From Oxalobacteraceae bacterium (GTDB lineage Bacteria > Pseudomonadota > Gammaproteobacteria > Burkholderiales > Burkholderiaceae_D): DNA of 64,000 nucleotides. Shown one piece after another: positions 32,901-40,203 of the stretch (position 1 is its first letter; each line of letters begins with the position of its first letter). Location: the NCBI GenBank assembly GCA_027490725.1, contig JAIXXN010000002.1, forward strand, positions 90,996-154,995, in the 5' to 3' direction. The translations under genes were made by a program, and so were the position numbers. Under the pieces are notes generated by a model. That model searched no databases and was not told the DNA's origin. It saw nothing but the letters and a program-made list of their open reading frames with translations.

Positions 32901-33210
32901 GCGAGACCGACACCACATGTTCGACGCCGGGCATGCGCGCAAACACCTGCTCGGCCGGGCCTGCCACGGATTGTTCCACCTGTTTCGGGCTGGCGCCGGG
33001 AAATGGCACCAGCACGCTCGCCATGGTGACATCGATCTGCGGCTCTTCTTCGCGCGGCGTGACCAGCACGGCAAATACGCCGAGCAGCAAGGCGACCAGC
33101 GCCAGCAAAGGAGTAATGCTGGCATTCAGAAAAAATTGCGCAATCCGTCCGGATACGCCCAGCGGCGCCCGGTTGGCTGGCACACTGTGACTTTCACGCG
33201 TTGGGGTCAT
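29938..33210 (-). CDS. RND-family efflux transporter
   Basis: A 1090-aa inner-membrane proton antiporter of the AcrB/HAE class. It has the first helix plus periplasmic loop start (ITPLLALVALLLGVFAVLVTPREEEPQIDV), the TM4 double-Asp proton relay (SIGILVDDAIVVVENIHRHR), and duplicated halves with the second helix bundle near the end (ALAGIIVRNSILLVDF). About 12 helices. It follows its adaptor gene by 17 bp. No outer-membrane factor is encoded beside it. Location among sulfur genes under an ArsR gene suggests a sulfur-, metal- or thiol-linked substrate, by inference. Confidence 0.92.
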   Translation of the reverse strand: MTPTRESHSVPANRAPLGVSGRIAQFFLNASITPLLALVALLLGVFAVLVTPREEEPQIDVTMASVLVPFPGASPKQVEQSVAGPAEQVFARMPGVEHVVSVSRTGMAMLTIQFKVGVARNDAIVRLHDTVAAHRNWLPPQLGVGEPVIRTKGIDDVPIVTLTLHGAAQSGATAPTGAELEQVAHAMEAELKRVPGTRDVSTIGGPGRAIRIELDAGRMRSSGVTVAEVRAVLQSANLGLPLGSTVANNQSVEIAAGPFLSGADEVASLVVAARGGRPVYLRDVAVVRDGALPASRQVWYGQRGASQQPLEVDAVTLAITKKAGENAVDVAQAVLARVAELRNTVVPAAVEVSVSRNYGETANDKARKLIQKLLFATASVVALVFLALGRREAIIVGIAVALTLTATLFASWAWGFTLNRVSLFALIFSIGILVDDAIVVVENIHRHRALKPGVSLREIIPLAVDEVGGPTILATLTVIAALLPMAFVSGLMGPYMSPIPINASMGMLISLSIAFVLTPWLAYHLLKPGAAHGDAGSSGLTGKLQPIFASLFRPFLDRQRGHANRIKLWLGILALIGLSLLLPISQLVVLKMLPFDNKSEFQVILDMPAGTPLERTSSVLQEMSALLARVPEVQDWQVYVGTAAPINFNGLVRQYDLRSGGEVGDIQVNLVDKHQRSLQSHAIATRVRPALQQIAQRNGGRVKVVEVPPGPPVLAPLVAEVYGPDDASRLAAARAVRSVFEHTRGIVDIDSTDIATAPRQLLLVDREKAAMAGVPQALIVSTLRAGLAGEDVAYLHNHAKYPVPLHLALPDSSQGDTRAILQLAVRSNHGALLPISELVHSVQSSQEQPIWHKDLLPVTMVFADMAAVPEGASGQLTGLDSPLYGLASMRSAIAGLQVAGGRLQEFFIHAPSDPYRAVSLKWDGESQITYETFRDMGAAYGVGLILIYLLVVAQFGSYRTPLVIMAPIPLTIIGVMPGHALLGAQFTATSMIGMIALAGIIVRNSILLVDFIELQVREGVALSEAVVHSAATRAQPIALTALAAMAGAFFILDDPIFNGLAISLIFGILVSTVLTLVVIPLLYYRTYRQP

Positions 33211-33227
33211 GGCGCTCTCCTCACCGC

Positions 33228-34289
33228 TCAGTGTTTGCCAGCCTGGGCCGCCGCGACGGGATCCAGTGCGACCTGCTCGCCGCCCTGCAGGCCGGACAGA
33301 ATCTCCACCTGTTCTCCCGTACTGTTGCCGACCCTTACCTGACGCAAGCGCACCTGATTCTGAGCATGCACGACATACACAGCCGACAGTTCGCCACGCA
33401 CCACCAGGGCAGCGCGCGGTACCATCAGTGCCCCCGCCACCTGCACGCCGGAGGGCGTCAGCGGCAGGCTGATGCGGGCGAACTGGCCCGGTACCACGCC
33501 GGCCATATTGGGCGCCAGATCGACGCGCACGGTGGCGCTATGGGTGGCAGCATCGAGCGCCGGCACCAGGGTGGTACGCACGCCCGTCAGCGTGCGTCCG
33601 GCCAGATCGATGCTCGCGGCTTGCTGCACAGCCAGTCGTGCCGCCAGCGATTCGGGTACTTGCGCCACCAGCCTGAGTGCTGTCGGATCGTAGACAGACA
33701 GCAAAGGCTGGCCGGGGCTGGCCAGATCACCGAGACTCACGTTTAACTGCGCCACCCAGCCGGCAAAGGGAGCCCTTACCGTGTAGTAATCGGCCTGTAC
33801 CGTGCTGCTACTGGCCTGGGCACTGAGTGCCCGTACCTGTGCTTCCACCGACTGGAAATCGGCGCGGGCCCGCTCATACGCTGCTTTGCTCAGGAAATTC
33901 TGCTGATACAGACGCTGTGCCCGCTCGTGATCACCTCGTGCCGACGTCAGCAGCGCCTGCGCCTGTGCTAACTGTGCCTGACTGCTAGCGACCTGCTGGG
34001 TGGCCGCACTCTGATCGAGGCGCAGTAGCACTTGCCCGGCCTGCACGTAATCGCCGGCCTTGACTGACAAAGCCACCACCCGGCCCTGTACTTGCGCAGC
34101 GAGTCGCGCATCGCGCACTGCCTCAACCGTCGCATCCGCACGGTAGGTATTGCTCGCGACACCGGGGCGCACCGTGACGACGGCCAGATTGGCCGCCTGT
34201 GCCGCCCCCGCATGCGCCAGCAGCGCGCCCGCCACCCACAATCCGAGCCAGACCTTGTTACCCCATGCAGCCATCAGAGCACTCCTCAC
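33228..34289 (-). CDS. RND periplasmic adaptor subunit
   Basis: A 353-aa HlyD/AcrA-type protein: signal peptide (LGLWVAGALLAHAGAAQA), barrel-sandwich parts (ARLAAQVQGRVVALSVKAGDYVQAGQVLLRLD), a helical hairpin (about 90-150), then FAGWVAQLNVSLGDLASPGQPLLSVYDPT and the beta-barrel. It links the RND pump to an outer-membrane channel. It is first in the operon, divergent from an ArsR gene across a 95-bp AT-rich spacer. Confidence 0.92.
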   Translation of the reverse strand: MRSALMAAWGNKVWLGLWVAGALLAHAGAAQAANLAVVTVRPGVASNTYRADATVEAVRDARLAAQVQGRVVALSVKAGDYVQAGQVLLRLDQSAATQQVASSQAQLAQAQALLTSARGDHERAQRLYQQNFLSKAAYERARADFQSVEAQVRALSAQASSSTVQADYYTVRAPFAGWVAQLNVSLGDLASPGQPLLSVYDPTALRLVAQVPESLAARLAVQQAASIDLAGRTLTGVRTTLVPALDAATHSATVRVDLAPNMAGVVPGQFARISLPLTPSGVQVAGALMVPRAALVVRGELSAVYVVHAQNQVRLRQVRVGNSTGEQVEILSGLQGGEQVALDPVAAAQAGKH

Positions 34290-34303
34290 GTATATTTACG
34301 AAA

Positions 34304-34318
34304 ATAGTATATAACTAT
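34304..34318. promoter_or_regulatory. AT-rich palindrome between RND operon and arsR-type gene
   Basis: ATAGT-ATATA-ACTAT is a perfect inverted repeat in the divergent spacer. ArsR-family repressors commonly bind such AT-rich palindromes, so the flanking ArsR protein is the likely ligand and could control both genes. Confidence 0.45.
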
Positions 34319-34384
34319 ATGGTTATGAACGCAAGGAAGAATTTTGTGCTATGATGAATTGGTAGACTACGGAACGGACCTCAC

Positions 34385-34720
34385 GTGGAAGCACTCGACA
34401 CTCAAGCACTGGAACAGGTTGCCGACTATTTTCGGGCCCTGTCGGAACCCTTGCGCCTGAAATTACTGAACGCCCTGCGCGAAGGCCCGCTCAATGTCAG
34501 TGAGCTGACCGCTCTGGTGGGCTCCAGTCAGGCCAATGTCTCGAAACATCTGGCACTACTGACCAAACTCGGGCTTGTCACACGGGAATCGCGCGGCACC
34601 AGTGCCTATTACCAGATTGGCGATATCCGCACTTACCAGTTATGCGATCTGGTATGCGGACAGATTGCGCAGCGTCTGCTGGAGCAGGCGCGCGGCATGG
34701 CCGGCTATCGGCCAGACTAG
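34385..34720 (+). CDS. ArsR-family regulator, divergent from the RND pump
   Basis: A 111-aa winged-helix repressor (RALSEPLRLKLLNALREGPLNVSELTALVGSSQANVSKHLALLTKLGLVTRESRGTSAYYQI). Cysteines are only C87 and C91 in the C-terminal helix (QLCDLVCGQ), a CxxxC pair that could bind metal or sense thiols. The BigR-type alpha-2 cysteine is absent. No clear ribosome site precedes the start at 34385. Its TAG and that of the converging DUF4395-type gene share a CTAG. Confidence 0.85.
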   Translation: MEALDTQALEQVADYFRALSEPLRLKLLNALREGPLNVSELTALVGSSQANVSKHLALLTKLGLVTRESRGTSAYYQIGDIRTYQLCDLVCGQIAQRLLEQARGMAGYRPD

Positions 34721-35448
34721 CTTGATTCGTCGCTAGCCGCTGGCGCGCCGGGCCTCCACTGCTGACAACTAACACAGGGCTGCGCGATCCAGCCCAGCCG
34801 GACCATGCCCTGATACAGCAGGCAGCCGGCACAGATCCCAAGCACCGCCTCGAGCCACATAAAACTCACGCAGATCGTCACCAGCACGATCGGAAGCCAG
34901 CCCGGCAGAAAATTATAGGACGTCGGTAGCAGTGCGCTCGCCGTCAGCGTGTTCACGGCACGGGCAAAGCTGTCCGGATTGAAGAACACCAGACACAGGA
35001 AGATCATGATGGCGCCAAAACTCCACGCGAAACGCTTGGGCGCCAGCGGCTTCCAGAGCTGCGGGCGGCGCAGCGCCAGCCGCCGTGCCAGTTGTATTGT
35101 CGGAGAGAATCTGGCACTGCCGGCAAACATACCGGCCAGCATTTCAAACAGGCCATAACAGAGTACGCCTGTTTGCAGTGAATAATCATAGGTCCTGCGC
35201 ACGGCTTCAAGCTGATACAGGATGCGGCCGTAAGCATCGGTTTCAAAAGTGTCGACGATGCTGTGCCCGGTAACGATCCATGCTGAACCCTGCAATGTGT
35301 GCAGCAGCGTGTACGCCATCAGCAAGGGCAGCCATAGCAAGATGCCAGCCCGGATCCGCACAGCCGTATCGTTAATCATGGTCTGCGGCGCATCCGGATC
35401 GTACAGCCAGCCTGACAGGCGATGGCGGGATATCGACGTATCATCCAT
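34717..35448 (-). CDS. DUF4395-like integral membrane protein
   Basis: A 243-aa protein with about five hydrophobic segments. The C-terminal half (NPDSFARAVNTLTASALLPTSYNFLPGWLPIVLVTICVSFMWLEAVLGICAGCLLYQGM) follows the DUF4395 pattern, including a CxxC in the last helix. DUF4395 proteins recur near sulfurtransferases. The final segment has PCVSCQQW, another CxxC. It is the last gene of the sox directon, about 39 bp after the rhodanese. A transport or membrane redox role in sulfur transfer is possible but unproven. Confidence 0.6.
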   Translation of the reverse strand: MDDTSISRHRLSGWLYDPDAPQTMINDTAVRIRAGILLWLPLLMAYTLLHTLQGSAWIVTGHSIVDTFETDAYGRILYQLEAVRRTYDYSLQTGVLCYGLFEMLAGMFAGSARFSPTIQLARRLALRRPQLWKPLAPKRFAWSFGAIMIFLCLVFFNPDSFARAVNTLTASALLPTSYNFLPGWLPIVLVTICVSFMWLEAVLGICAGCLLYQGMVRLGWIAQPCVSCQQWRPGAPAASDESS

Positions 35449-35487
35449 CTGCGTGCTCCCCTTTCAAGGCTAGTCTGATGAAGCGGT

Positions 35488-36474
35488 TTAATTGAGTGGC
35501 ACTGCACCGCTCAGGGGATTTTTTTCCATGGTCCATTCATGCAGCGAACCGTCATACAATCGGGCAGCAGGATTGGCCAGCAGTTCCGACAGGATAAACC
35601 AGGGACCTGCGGAAAGATGACCGCTGTTACAGTAACTGATGGCCGGCGCACTGGCATCGATGCCCTGCCCCTGGAATAGAGCCCGGTAAGTCGTCGCGCT
35701 CATGAACTTGAGTGCGCCACCGTCCGACTTCAGCAGCAGTTCGGTCGGAAACAGCTTGGCGCCCTCGATATGCCCGTAGGCCGCAACGTAATCGCGCTTG
35801 ACCAGACCATGATAGCTCTTCAGATCGCGCGCATCGATCAGATTGACCGAGCGCTGGGCAATCGCCTGACGCACCTCGCCAGACCCCGCAAAGTAACGTG
35901 CCGAGCGATCGGCCATGGCGCGCCAGTTACCGGTCTGCTTGGTCGCCGGCTCCGTGCTGAAAGCCCGCCCTTCCAGCAACCAGCTAGCCATACCGCCGTC
36001 GAGCACGGCGACCTGATCTTCGCCATAGACTTTCAGCTGCCAATACATGCGCAGTGCATCATTGACTTCGGCAACATCGGTCGCCGGGGACATCAGTACT
36101 ATCGGTTTGCCCTGCTGCACGCCCAGACTTTGCATCAGCTTCTCGAACTCGGCCTTTTCGGGAATCATATACTTGATCTTCAAACCGTCGATCATCCGTT
36201 CAGTACGCATCAACTTGGCATCCAGCAGACGCGCACCGGCGATATGACCTCCGAGTTCGCTCAGGGTTTTCTTGCCAGTCTTGGGGTCCGACTCGATTTC
36301 CGGCTGAGCCGTAAACGAGGCGACGTTGCTGCGCACATCGACCAGTTGCACCGCATCGAGATGGGTGGCCAGCCAACTGCTGCTGACCAAGGGTCCCGGC
36401 AATGCTTCGGCCTGGACCAGCGCCGCCAGCAGCATGCCCAGTCCCAGCGCGGTAATCTGTTGTAAGGTTTTCAT
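35488..36474 (-). CDS. Periplasmic double-rhodanese sulfurtransferase
   Basis: A 328-aa protein with signal peptide (ITALGLGMLLAALVQAEA). Two rhodanese domains: the first ends in PIVLMSPATDV, where the catalytic Cys is missing, and the second has ISYCNSGHLSAGPWF with the active Cys. This is the usual thiosulfate/3-mercaptopyruvate sulfurtransferase layout with an inactive first domain. It likely moves sulfane sulfur in the periplasm, upstream or downstream of Sox. Its ATG overlaps the preceding stop (ATGA). Confidence 0.88.
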   Translation of the reverse strand: MKTLQQITALGLGMLLAALVQAEALPGPLVSSSWLATHLDAVQLVDVRSNVASFTAQPEIESDPKTGKKTLSELGGHIAGARLLDAKLMRTERMIDGLKIKYMIPEKAEFEKLMQSLGVQQGKPIVLMSPATDVAEVNDALRMYWQLKVYGEDQVAVLDGGMASWLLEGRAFSTEPATKQTGNWRAMADRSARYFAGSGEVRQAIAQRSVNLIDARDLKSYHGLVKRDYVAAYGHIEGAKLFPTELLLKSDGGALKFMSATTYRALFQGQGIDASAPAISYCNSGHLSAGPWFILSELLANPAARLYDGSLHEWTMEKNPLSGAVPLN

Positions 36475-37154
36475 TGTGCCTCCCTCGGCGCGTTAATAGT
36501 GAGATTAAAAAATTCCGGTGAAGCCCAGCGCGTTGCAAGCGCCGCGTCACACTGCGTGATCACATCCAGTCCCCGATCCTCGAACTGGCTGGCCAGTGGC
36601 TGCCCGGCGGCACGCTGCGTCAATACGGCATCACGCTGACTCAGCAAGCCTGCAATGTCGGTTTGAAACAGCGTCACCATCGCCGTCAGCCAGCGCGCCA
36701 CCGGTGCCAGCCGCCCGCCACTGTGCCAGCGCAACCCGGGCAACAGGGCTTGCAACTGCGCGGCGCCATACCAGTGCTCCCCCGTCACCCAGCGATTGGT
36801 GGTGAACCAGCGCAAAGGCTGACCACGGCTGTCGAGTGAAAGCCCCACCAGATGCGAGTAGCGCGGCCCCCCCGCCGCTTCCTGTTCGCCGTGCTCGACA
36901 AACAAATGGAAATGGCCATGCTCCTCCCGAGGCACGCGCAGCGCACTGTGACCATGATAGAAGAAACGCGTACCGTGCTGCCTGGCCACCACATCATGCT
37001 GCGGATAATGACGGTAAGGTTCGAAGCGAGCAGCCCCCGCCAGTGCCGCGCTGGTCAGCGTGCTTCCCGCCTCCAGATAGGCGAGCGGCACATCCAGTGC
37101 CAGCTGGAGTGCCGCGTGCTGTGCCGGTGCCAGAATTACTTCTTCGGAGCGCAT
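36471..37154 (-). CDS. Protein of unknown function within the sulfur cluster
   Basis: A protein of about 227 aa from ATG 37154. No signal peptide or membrane helix. Distinctive blocks: HYPQHDVVARQHGTRFFYHGHSALRVPREEHGHFHLFVEH, GRPRYSHLVGLSLDSRG-type strand, and RWFTTNRWVTGEHWY. The many His residues (HGHSALR, EHGHFHLF) suggest a metal or haem site. It tentatively recalls proteins labelled DUF6969. It overlaps the end of the Cys/Pro-rich peptide gene and is coupled to the rhodanese. A frame extension to 37235 runs through the peptide gene and is not favoured. Confidence 0.55.
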   Translation of the reverse strand: MRSEEVILAPAQHAALQLALDVPLAYLEAGSTLTSAALAGAARFEPYRHYPQHDVVARQHGTRFFYHGHSALRVPREEHGHFHLFVEHGEQEAAGGPRYSHLVGLSLDSRGQPLRWFTTNRWVTGEHWYGAAQLQALLPGLRWHSGGRLAPVARWLTAMVTLFQTDIAGLLSQRDAVLTQRAAGQPLASQFEDRGLDVITQCDAALATRWASPEFFNLTINAPREAQ

Positions 37155-37390
37155 GGATTGGCGGGGGCGCAGGGAGCTTCCGCCGTCTTTTTCTTCTTTT
37201 TCTTGGCGGGGCCACAAGGATTGGACGGTCCACAAGGGTTGTCCTGCTTGGTTTTTGCGGTGTCGCTAGCAAGCGGCTTACTGGCCGCCGCTTTGCTGGC
37301 AGGCTCCTGTGCCATCAGTGCAGGCGCGGCGGCGGCCAAGGCCGTGGCCATCATCAGTCGGGATAATTTCTGGGCAAGTTGTTGGGACAT
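37136..37390 (-). CDS. Exported Cys/Pro-rich peptide with NPCGP/NPCAP repeats
   Basis: An 84-aa secreted peptide. The signal peptide (LMMATALAAAAPALMAQ) leaves a disordered Ala/Lys/Ser-rich mature part ending in DNPCGPSNPCGPAKKKKKK and TAEAPCAPANPCAPKK. All four mature cysteines sit in PC(G/A)P motifs and are separated by a Lys run. GGAGG precedes ATG 37390. It lies between the YeeE/YedE transporters and the rhodanese. Candidate roles are a periplasmic thiol or persulfide carrier or a metal chelator. Neither is established, and I do not know a characterised family for it. Confidence 0.7.
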   Translation of the reverse strand: MSQQLAQKLSRLMMATALAAAAPALMAQEPASKAAASKPLASDTAKTKQDNPCGPSNPCGPAKKKKKKTAEAPCAPANPCAPKK

Positions 37391-37414
37391 AAGCGTCCTC
37401 CTTTCGTGAATAAA

Positions 37415-38020
37415 TTAATTACCGGCACCGGCAACCGCCTGCGCGGCGCTCACCGGCCCCTCACCGCGCCGTTCGAAACGGCCCGCAAGTTTGAAAATCA
37501 GAACCAGCATCAGCAGCATTGCCAGCACCGCGAACCAAGGAGAAAAGCCCCAGATATCGCTGATACTGTCACCACTTTCCAGTTCGCCAGCTGCCATCAG
37601 CGATTCCAGAGCCGGACCGAAACTGAAGACAAAGATGACGGTACCGAGCACAATGCCCAGCAAGAACACCAGTGCATCGAGGCGTCCGGAAAACATGCCG
37701 ACGACCGACGTGCCGGGGCAATACCCACCCACGGCAAACCCGACACCGACCAGTACGCCACCCACACTTGCGGCCACCAGTAGCGAGGCCGGCACAAACA
37801 CGCTAGCCATATCCACCCAGCCCATGCGCTGCAAGAGCAGCAAACCGGCGGCGGCCACCACAATTGCCGTGAACATGACTTTCAGCACGGACCAGTCAGT
37901 AAACCGGAATTGCGCGGTGAGTTTGCACGGGCTACCAAAGCCGGCATTTTCAAGAACATAGCCAAATAGCACGCCGCACAGCAGGCCTGAGACGGGTGCC
38001 GAGAGTTCGATAGGAAACAT
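37415..38020 (-). CDS. YeeE/YedE-family half-size transporter (third)
   Basis: A 201-aa membrane protein with the YeeE/YedE signatures LCGVLFGYVLENAGFGSPCKLTAQF and VGFAVGGYCPGTSVVGMFSGRLDALVFLLG. The Cys residues in GSPC and GGYCPGT correspond to those that pass thiosulfate in the YeeE (TsuA) family. It pairs with the 175-aa protein encoded 2 bp upstream to make a full-size transporter equivalent. The likely cargo is thiosulfate or another sulfane-sulfur anion. Confidence 0.8.
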   Translation of the reverse strand: MFPIELSAPVSGLLCGVLFGYVLENAGFGSPCKLTAQFRFTDWSVLKVMFTAIVVAAAGLLLLQRMGWVDMASVFVPASLLVAASVGGVLVGVGFAVGGYCPGTSVVGMFSGRLDALVFLLGIVLGTVIFVFSFGPALESLMAAGELESGDSISDIWGFSPWFAVLAMLLMLVLIFKLAGRFERRGEGPVSAAQAVAGAGN

Positions 38021-38021
38021 G

Positions 38022-38549
38022 TCAAACGCCTTTCACTAAACGGTGAGCCACGATCCCCGCAAGGAAAAAGGCGGCGAGAAAAACGAAGGCCGACAAGGCC
38101 AGAGTCGCCGCGCCGGACAAGCCGAGACCACTGGTACAGCCGGCCGCCACACGTGCCCCGAAGCCGGCGCAGATACCGCCCGCCAGCGCCGCCAGCAGGC
38201 GTCGGCCGCGTCCGACACTGGCCGCCCCGTCAAGCTGAAGGCGGAAGCGCCCTGCCAGCGCGGCGGCCAGCAACGCGCCGCATGCCACGCCTAGCACCTG
38301 CCAGCTGATCCATGATGGCAAAGGATTACCTTGCGCAATCATCGGCCCCAGATAGCCGTTAGCATGGGTGGCGGCCGGCAGCGCCTGCCATCCCAGATAG
38401 GCGGTCATCCGGGTGGTCGCGCCCGTCGCGCCCAAACCATGTCCGGTCAGCACAAAGGTCAGTAGTAGTACCAGCCCCAGCGCAATGCCGGCGACCAGCG
38501 GATGCCAGAATGGCTTGATGTGCCGCGCGGTTGCGGGATGCCTGTCCAT
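38022..38549 (-). CDS. YeeE/YedE-family half-size transporter (second)
   Basis: A 175-aa membrane protein. ATG 38549 has GGAGG 5-6 bp upstream; a long upstream frame is shadow of the previous gene. It contains GGICAGFGARVAAGCTSGLGLSGAATLALSAFVFLAAFFLAGIV, the Cys-bearing YeeE/YedE motif. With the 201-aa partner it forms a split pair (PmpA/PmpB-like). It probably transports thiosulfate or related sulfur anions. Confidence 0.8.
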   Translation of the reverse strand: MDRHPATARHIKPFWHPLVAGIALGLVLLLTFVLTGHGLGATGATTRMTAYLGWQALPAATHANGYLGPMIAQGNPLPSWISWQVLGVACGALLAAALAGRFRLQLDGAASVGRGRRLLAALAGGICAGFGARVAAGCTSGLGLSGAATLALSAFVFLAAFFLAGIVAHRLVKGV

Positions 38550-38581
38550 ATAATCCTCCGTAACAATAAAAAAACTGTGCA

Positions 38582-39691
38582 CTAGGGCGCTTTGAAATCG
38601 GCAGCTGGCTGCTCGACGGGGGCCGCCGCTAAACGCGCGGGATGGGCGTGATCGACCAGCCGATCCGTGATGCCTGCCCCCAGCCACATCCCGATCAGCG
38701 CCAGCCAGGCTGTCAGAGCAAAAATCGCACCGCCAGTTAAGCCCGCGCCAACCGCGCAACCACCGGCCAGCATGGCGCCGAATCCCATCAGGATCGCGCC
38801 GATGATGTAGCGCCCCATGCTGTAACCATCATTAAACCCCTCCAGCTTCAGGTCCTTGCCCAGCCAGGCACCGAGGAAGGAGCCGACAAACACGCTGGGC
38901 AGCATGCCGAAATCGAAATTCAGCGGGGTCGACGGTGCCGACAGAATGCGCATCAGCCACTCGGCAGACGGGCCACTGAAAGTCAGGCCCTGCAGCGCGA
39001 CGATTTCGAAGGAGTTACTGGCCACCGTATAGGTGAACCACCAGGCCAGCGCGACGGCCAGACCGGCGCCTATCCCGCCCAGCCATTTCCAGATCGTGCC
39101 ACCACTCCGCAGCGAAAACACCAGCGCCGCGCACAGCCAGACCAGACCGAACATCAGCCCGCCCCAATGCCCGACACCGACGCTGGCCAGCAGGTCGCGC
39201 GCACTGCCACCCGGTACTGTCCACCAGCCGCTGATGGCAATCCGTAGCGGTGCCAGCGCACCGGACAGCGACGCCTGCGCTGCCACGGCAAACACCAGAC
39301 CGGACAGTAGGGCCCGCAAATTGCCATTGGCGGACAAAATCAGCAAGCGGCTGGCGCAGCCGCGCGTCAGGATCATGCCGCCCCCGAACATGCAACCACC
39401 GATCAGCGCGCCGGACAGACTGCCGGTCGCCGCCAGCTGGCGCGCCGCACTCAGGTCGACATAGTGGCCGAGAATCAGCAGCTGGATCGCCACCACGGCA
39501 GTGGAAAATGCCAGCAACCAGACCGATAGTTTTTCACCGAATTTCCGGTGCCAGAATTCGATGACGGCAGCACGCAGGCAAAACCTGGAGCGCTGCGCAG
39601 AAAAGCCGAACAGCAGGCCGATGGCGGCACCACCGCTGCTCAGCACAGCGGCTTCACCATAGTGTTCGATCAGGGCGGCAAAATCCAGCAT
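38582..39691 (-). CDS. YeeE/YedE-family full-length transporter
   Basis: A 369-aa membrane protein with internal duplication: RSRFCLRAAVIEFW, GALIGGCMFGGGMILTRGCASRLL in the first half and GFGAMLAGGCAVGAGLTGGAIFALTAWLALIGMWLG in the second. These Cys-containing GC motifs define the YeeE/YedE (TsuA) thiosulfate-uptake family. It precedes the split pair. Three members in a row within a sox cluster suggest traffic of different sulfur species or a multi-component system. Confidence 0.85.
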   Translation of the reverse strand: MLDFAALIEHYGEAAVLSSGGAAIGLLFGFSAQRSRFCLRAAVIEFWHRKFGEKLSVWLLAFSTAVVAIQLLILGHYVDLSAARQLAATGSLSGALIGGCMFGGGMILTRGCASRLLILSANGNLRALLSGLVFAVAAQASLSGALAPLRIAISGWWTVPGGSARDLLASVGVGHWGGLMFGLVWLCAALVFSLRSGGTIWKWLGGIGAGLAVALAWWFTYTVASNSFEIVALQGLTFSGPSAEWLMRILSAPSTPLNFDFGMLPSVFVGSFLGAWLGKDLKLEGFNDGYSMGRYIIGAILMGFGAMLAGGCAVGAGLTGGAIFALTAWLALIGMWLGAGITDRLVDHAHPARLAAAPVEQPAADFKAP

Positions 39692-39723
39692 ACTTCCTCG
39701 TCAGCGGCGCGCAATGAACAGGC

Positions 39724-40149
39724 TCAGGGCTTCAGGTAGGCATAGCCTTCCTCGATCTGCAAGCGGGCTATTTCAGCCACCCCGGACGGTACGATGCTGG
39801 TCTCGGGCAATAGCCGCGACTTGTCGATCTTGCGACCTGTCAGGGTGTTATTGCAGACCCGGAATTCGACTTTACGCGCCGCCAGCTCTTGCACCGCGAT
39901 GTCGTAGGGATTGCCATTTTTATCCATCGCCCCATCCAGCAGAAAATCAATCCCCGGACCATGGGTCACGAAGACGATTCTGGCGCGCGGGCTCTGATCC
40001 AGATGGTTGCGCGCATTGCGCAAAGCCGCTGTCGCATTGCTACTGTCGCTCACATGGTAGATCACCTTCTCGGCACGTTCGGCTGCCAGGCTCAAGGTGG
40101 TGACCACGGCGAGCAGCAAGGCCAGAGCAATCTGGTAGATTTTTTTCAC
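39724..40149 (-). CDS. Exported DsrE-family protein
   Basis: A 141-aa protein with a signal peptide (IYQIALALLLAVVTTLSLAAE) and a DsrE-like fold (KVIYHVSDSSNATAALRNARNHLDQSP, ARIVFVTHGPGIDFLL). A single Cys in EFRVCNNTLTGR is in the position expected for the DsrE persulfide carrier. GTG 40149 is chosen since AAGGAA is 6 bp upstream and the signal peptide starts right there; an in-frame ATG at 40164 is the alternative. It probably carries sulfane sulfur between periplasmic Sox steps and the YeeE/YedE transporters. Confidence 0.78.
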   Translation of the reverse strand: MKKIYQIALALLLAVVTTLSLAAERAEKVIYHVSDSSNATAALRNARNHLDQSPRARIVFVTHGPGIDFLLDGAMDKNGNPYDIAVQELAARKVEFRVCNNTLTGRKIDKSRLLPETSIVPSGVAEIARLQIEEGYAYLKP

Positions 40150-40203
40150 GGTGTTTCCTTTCATGCGCATCACTGGATGCGCTGGGTTTGCGCGACACTG
40201 GCA

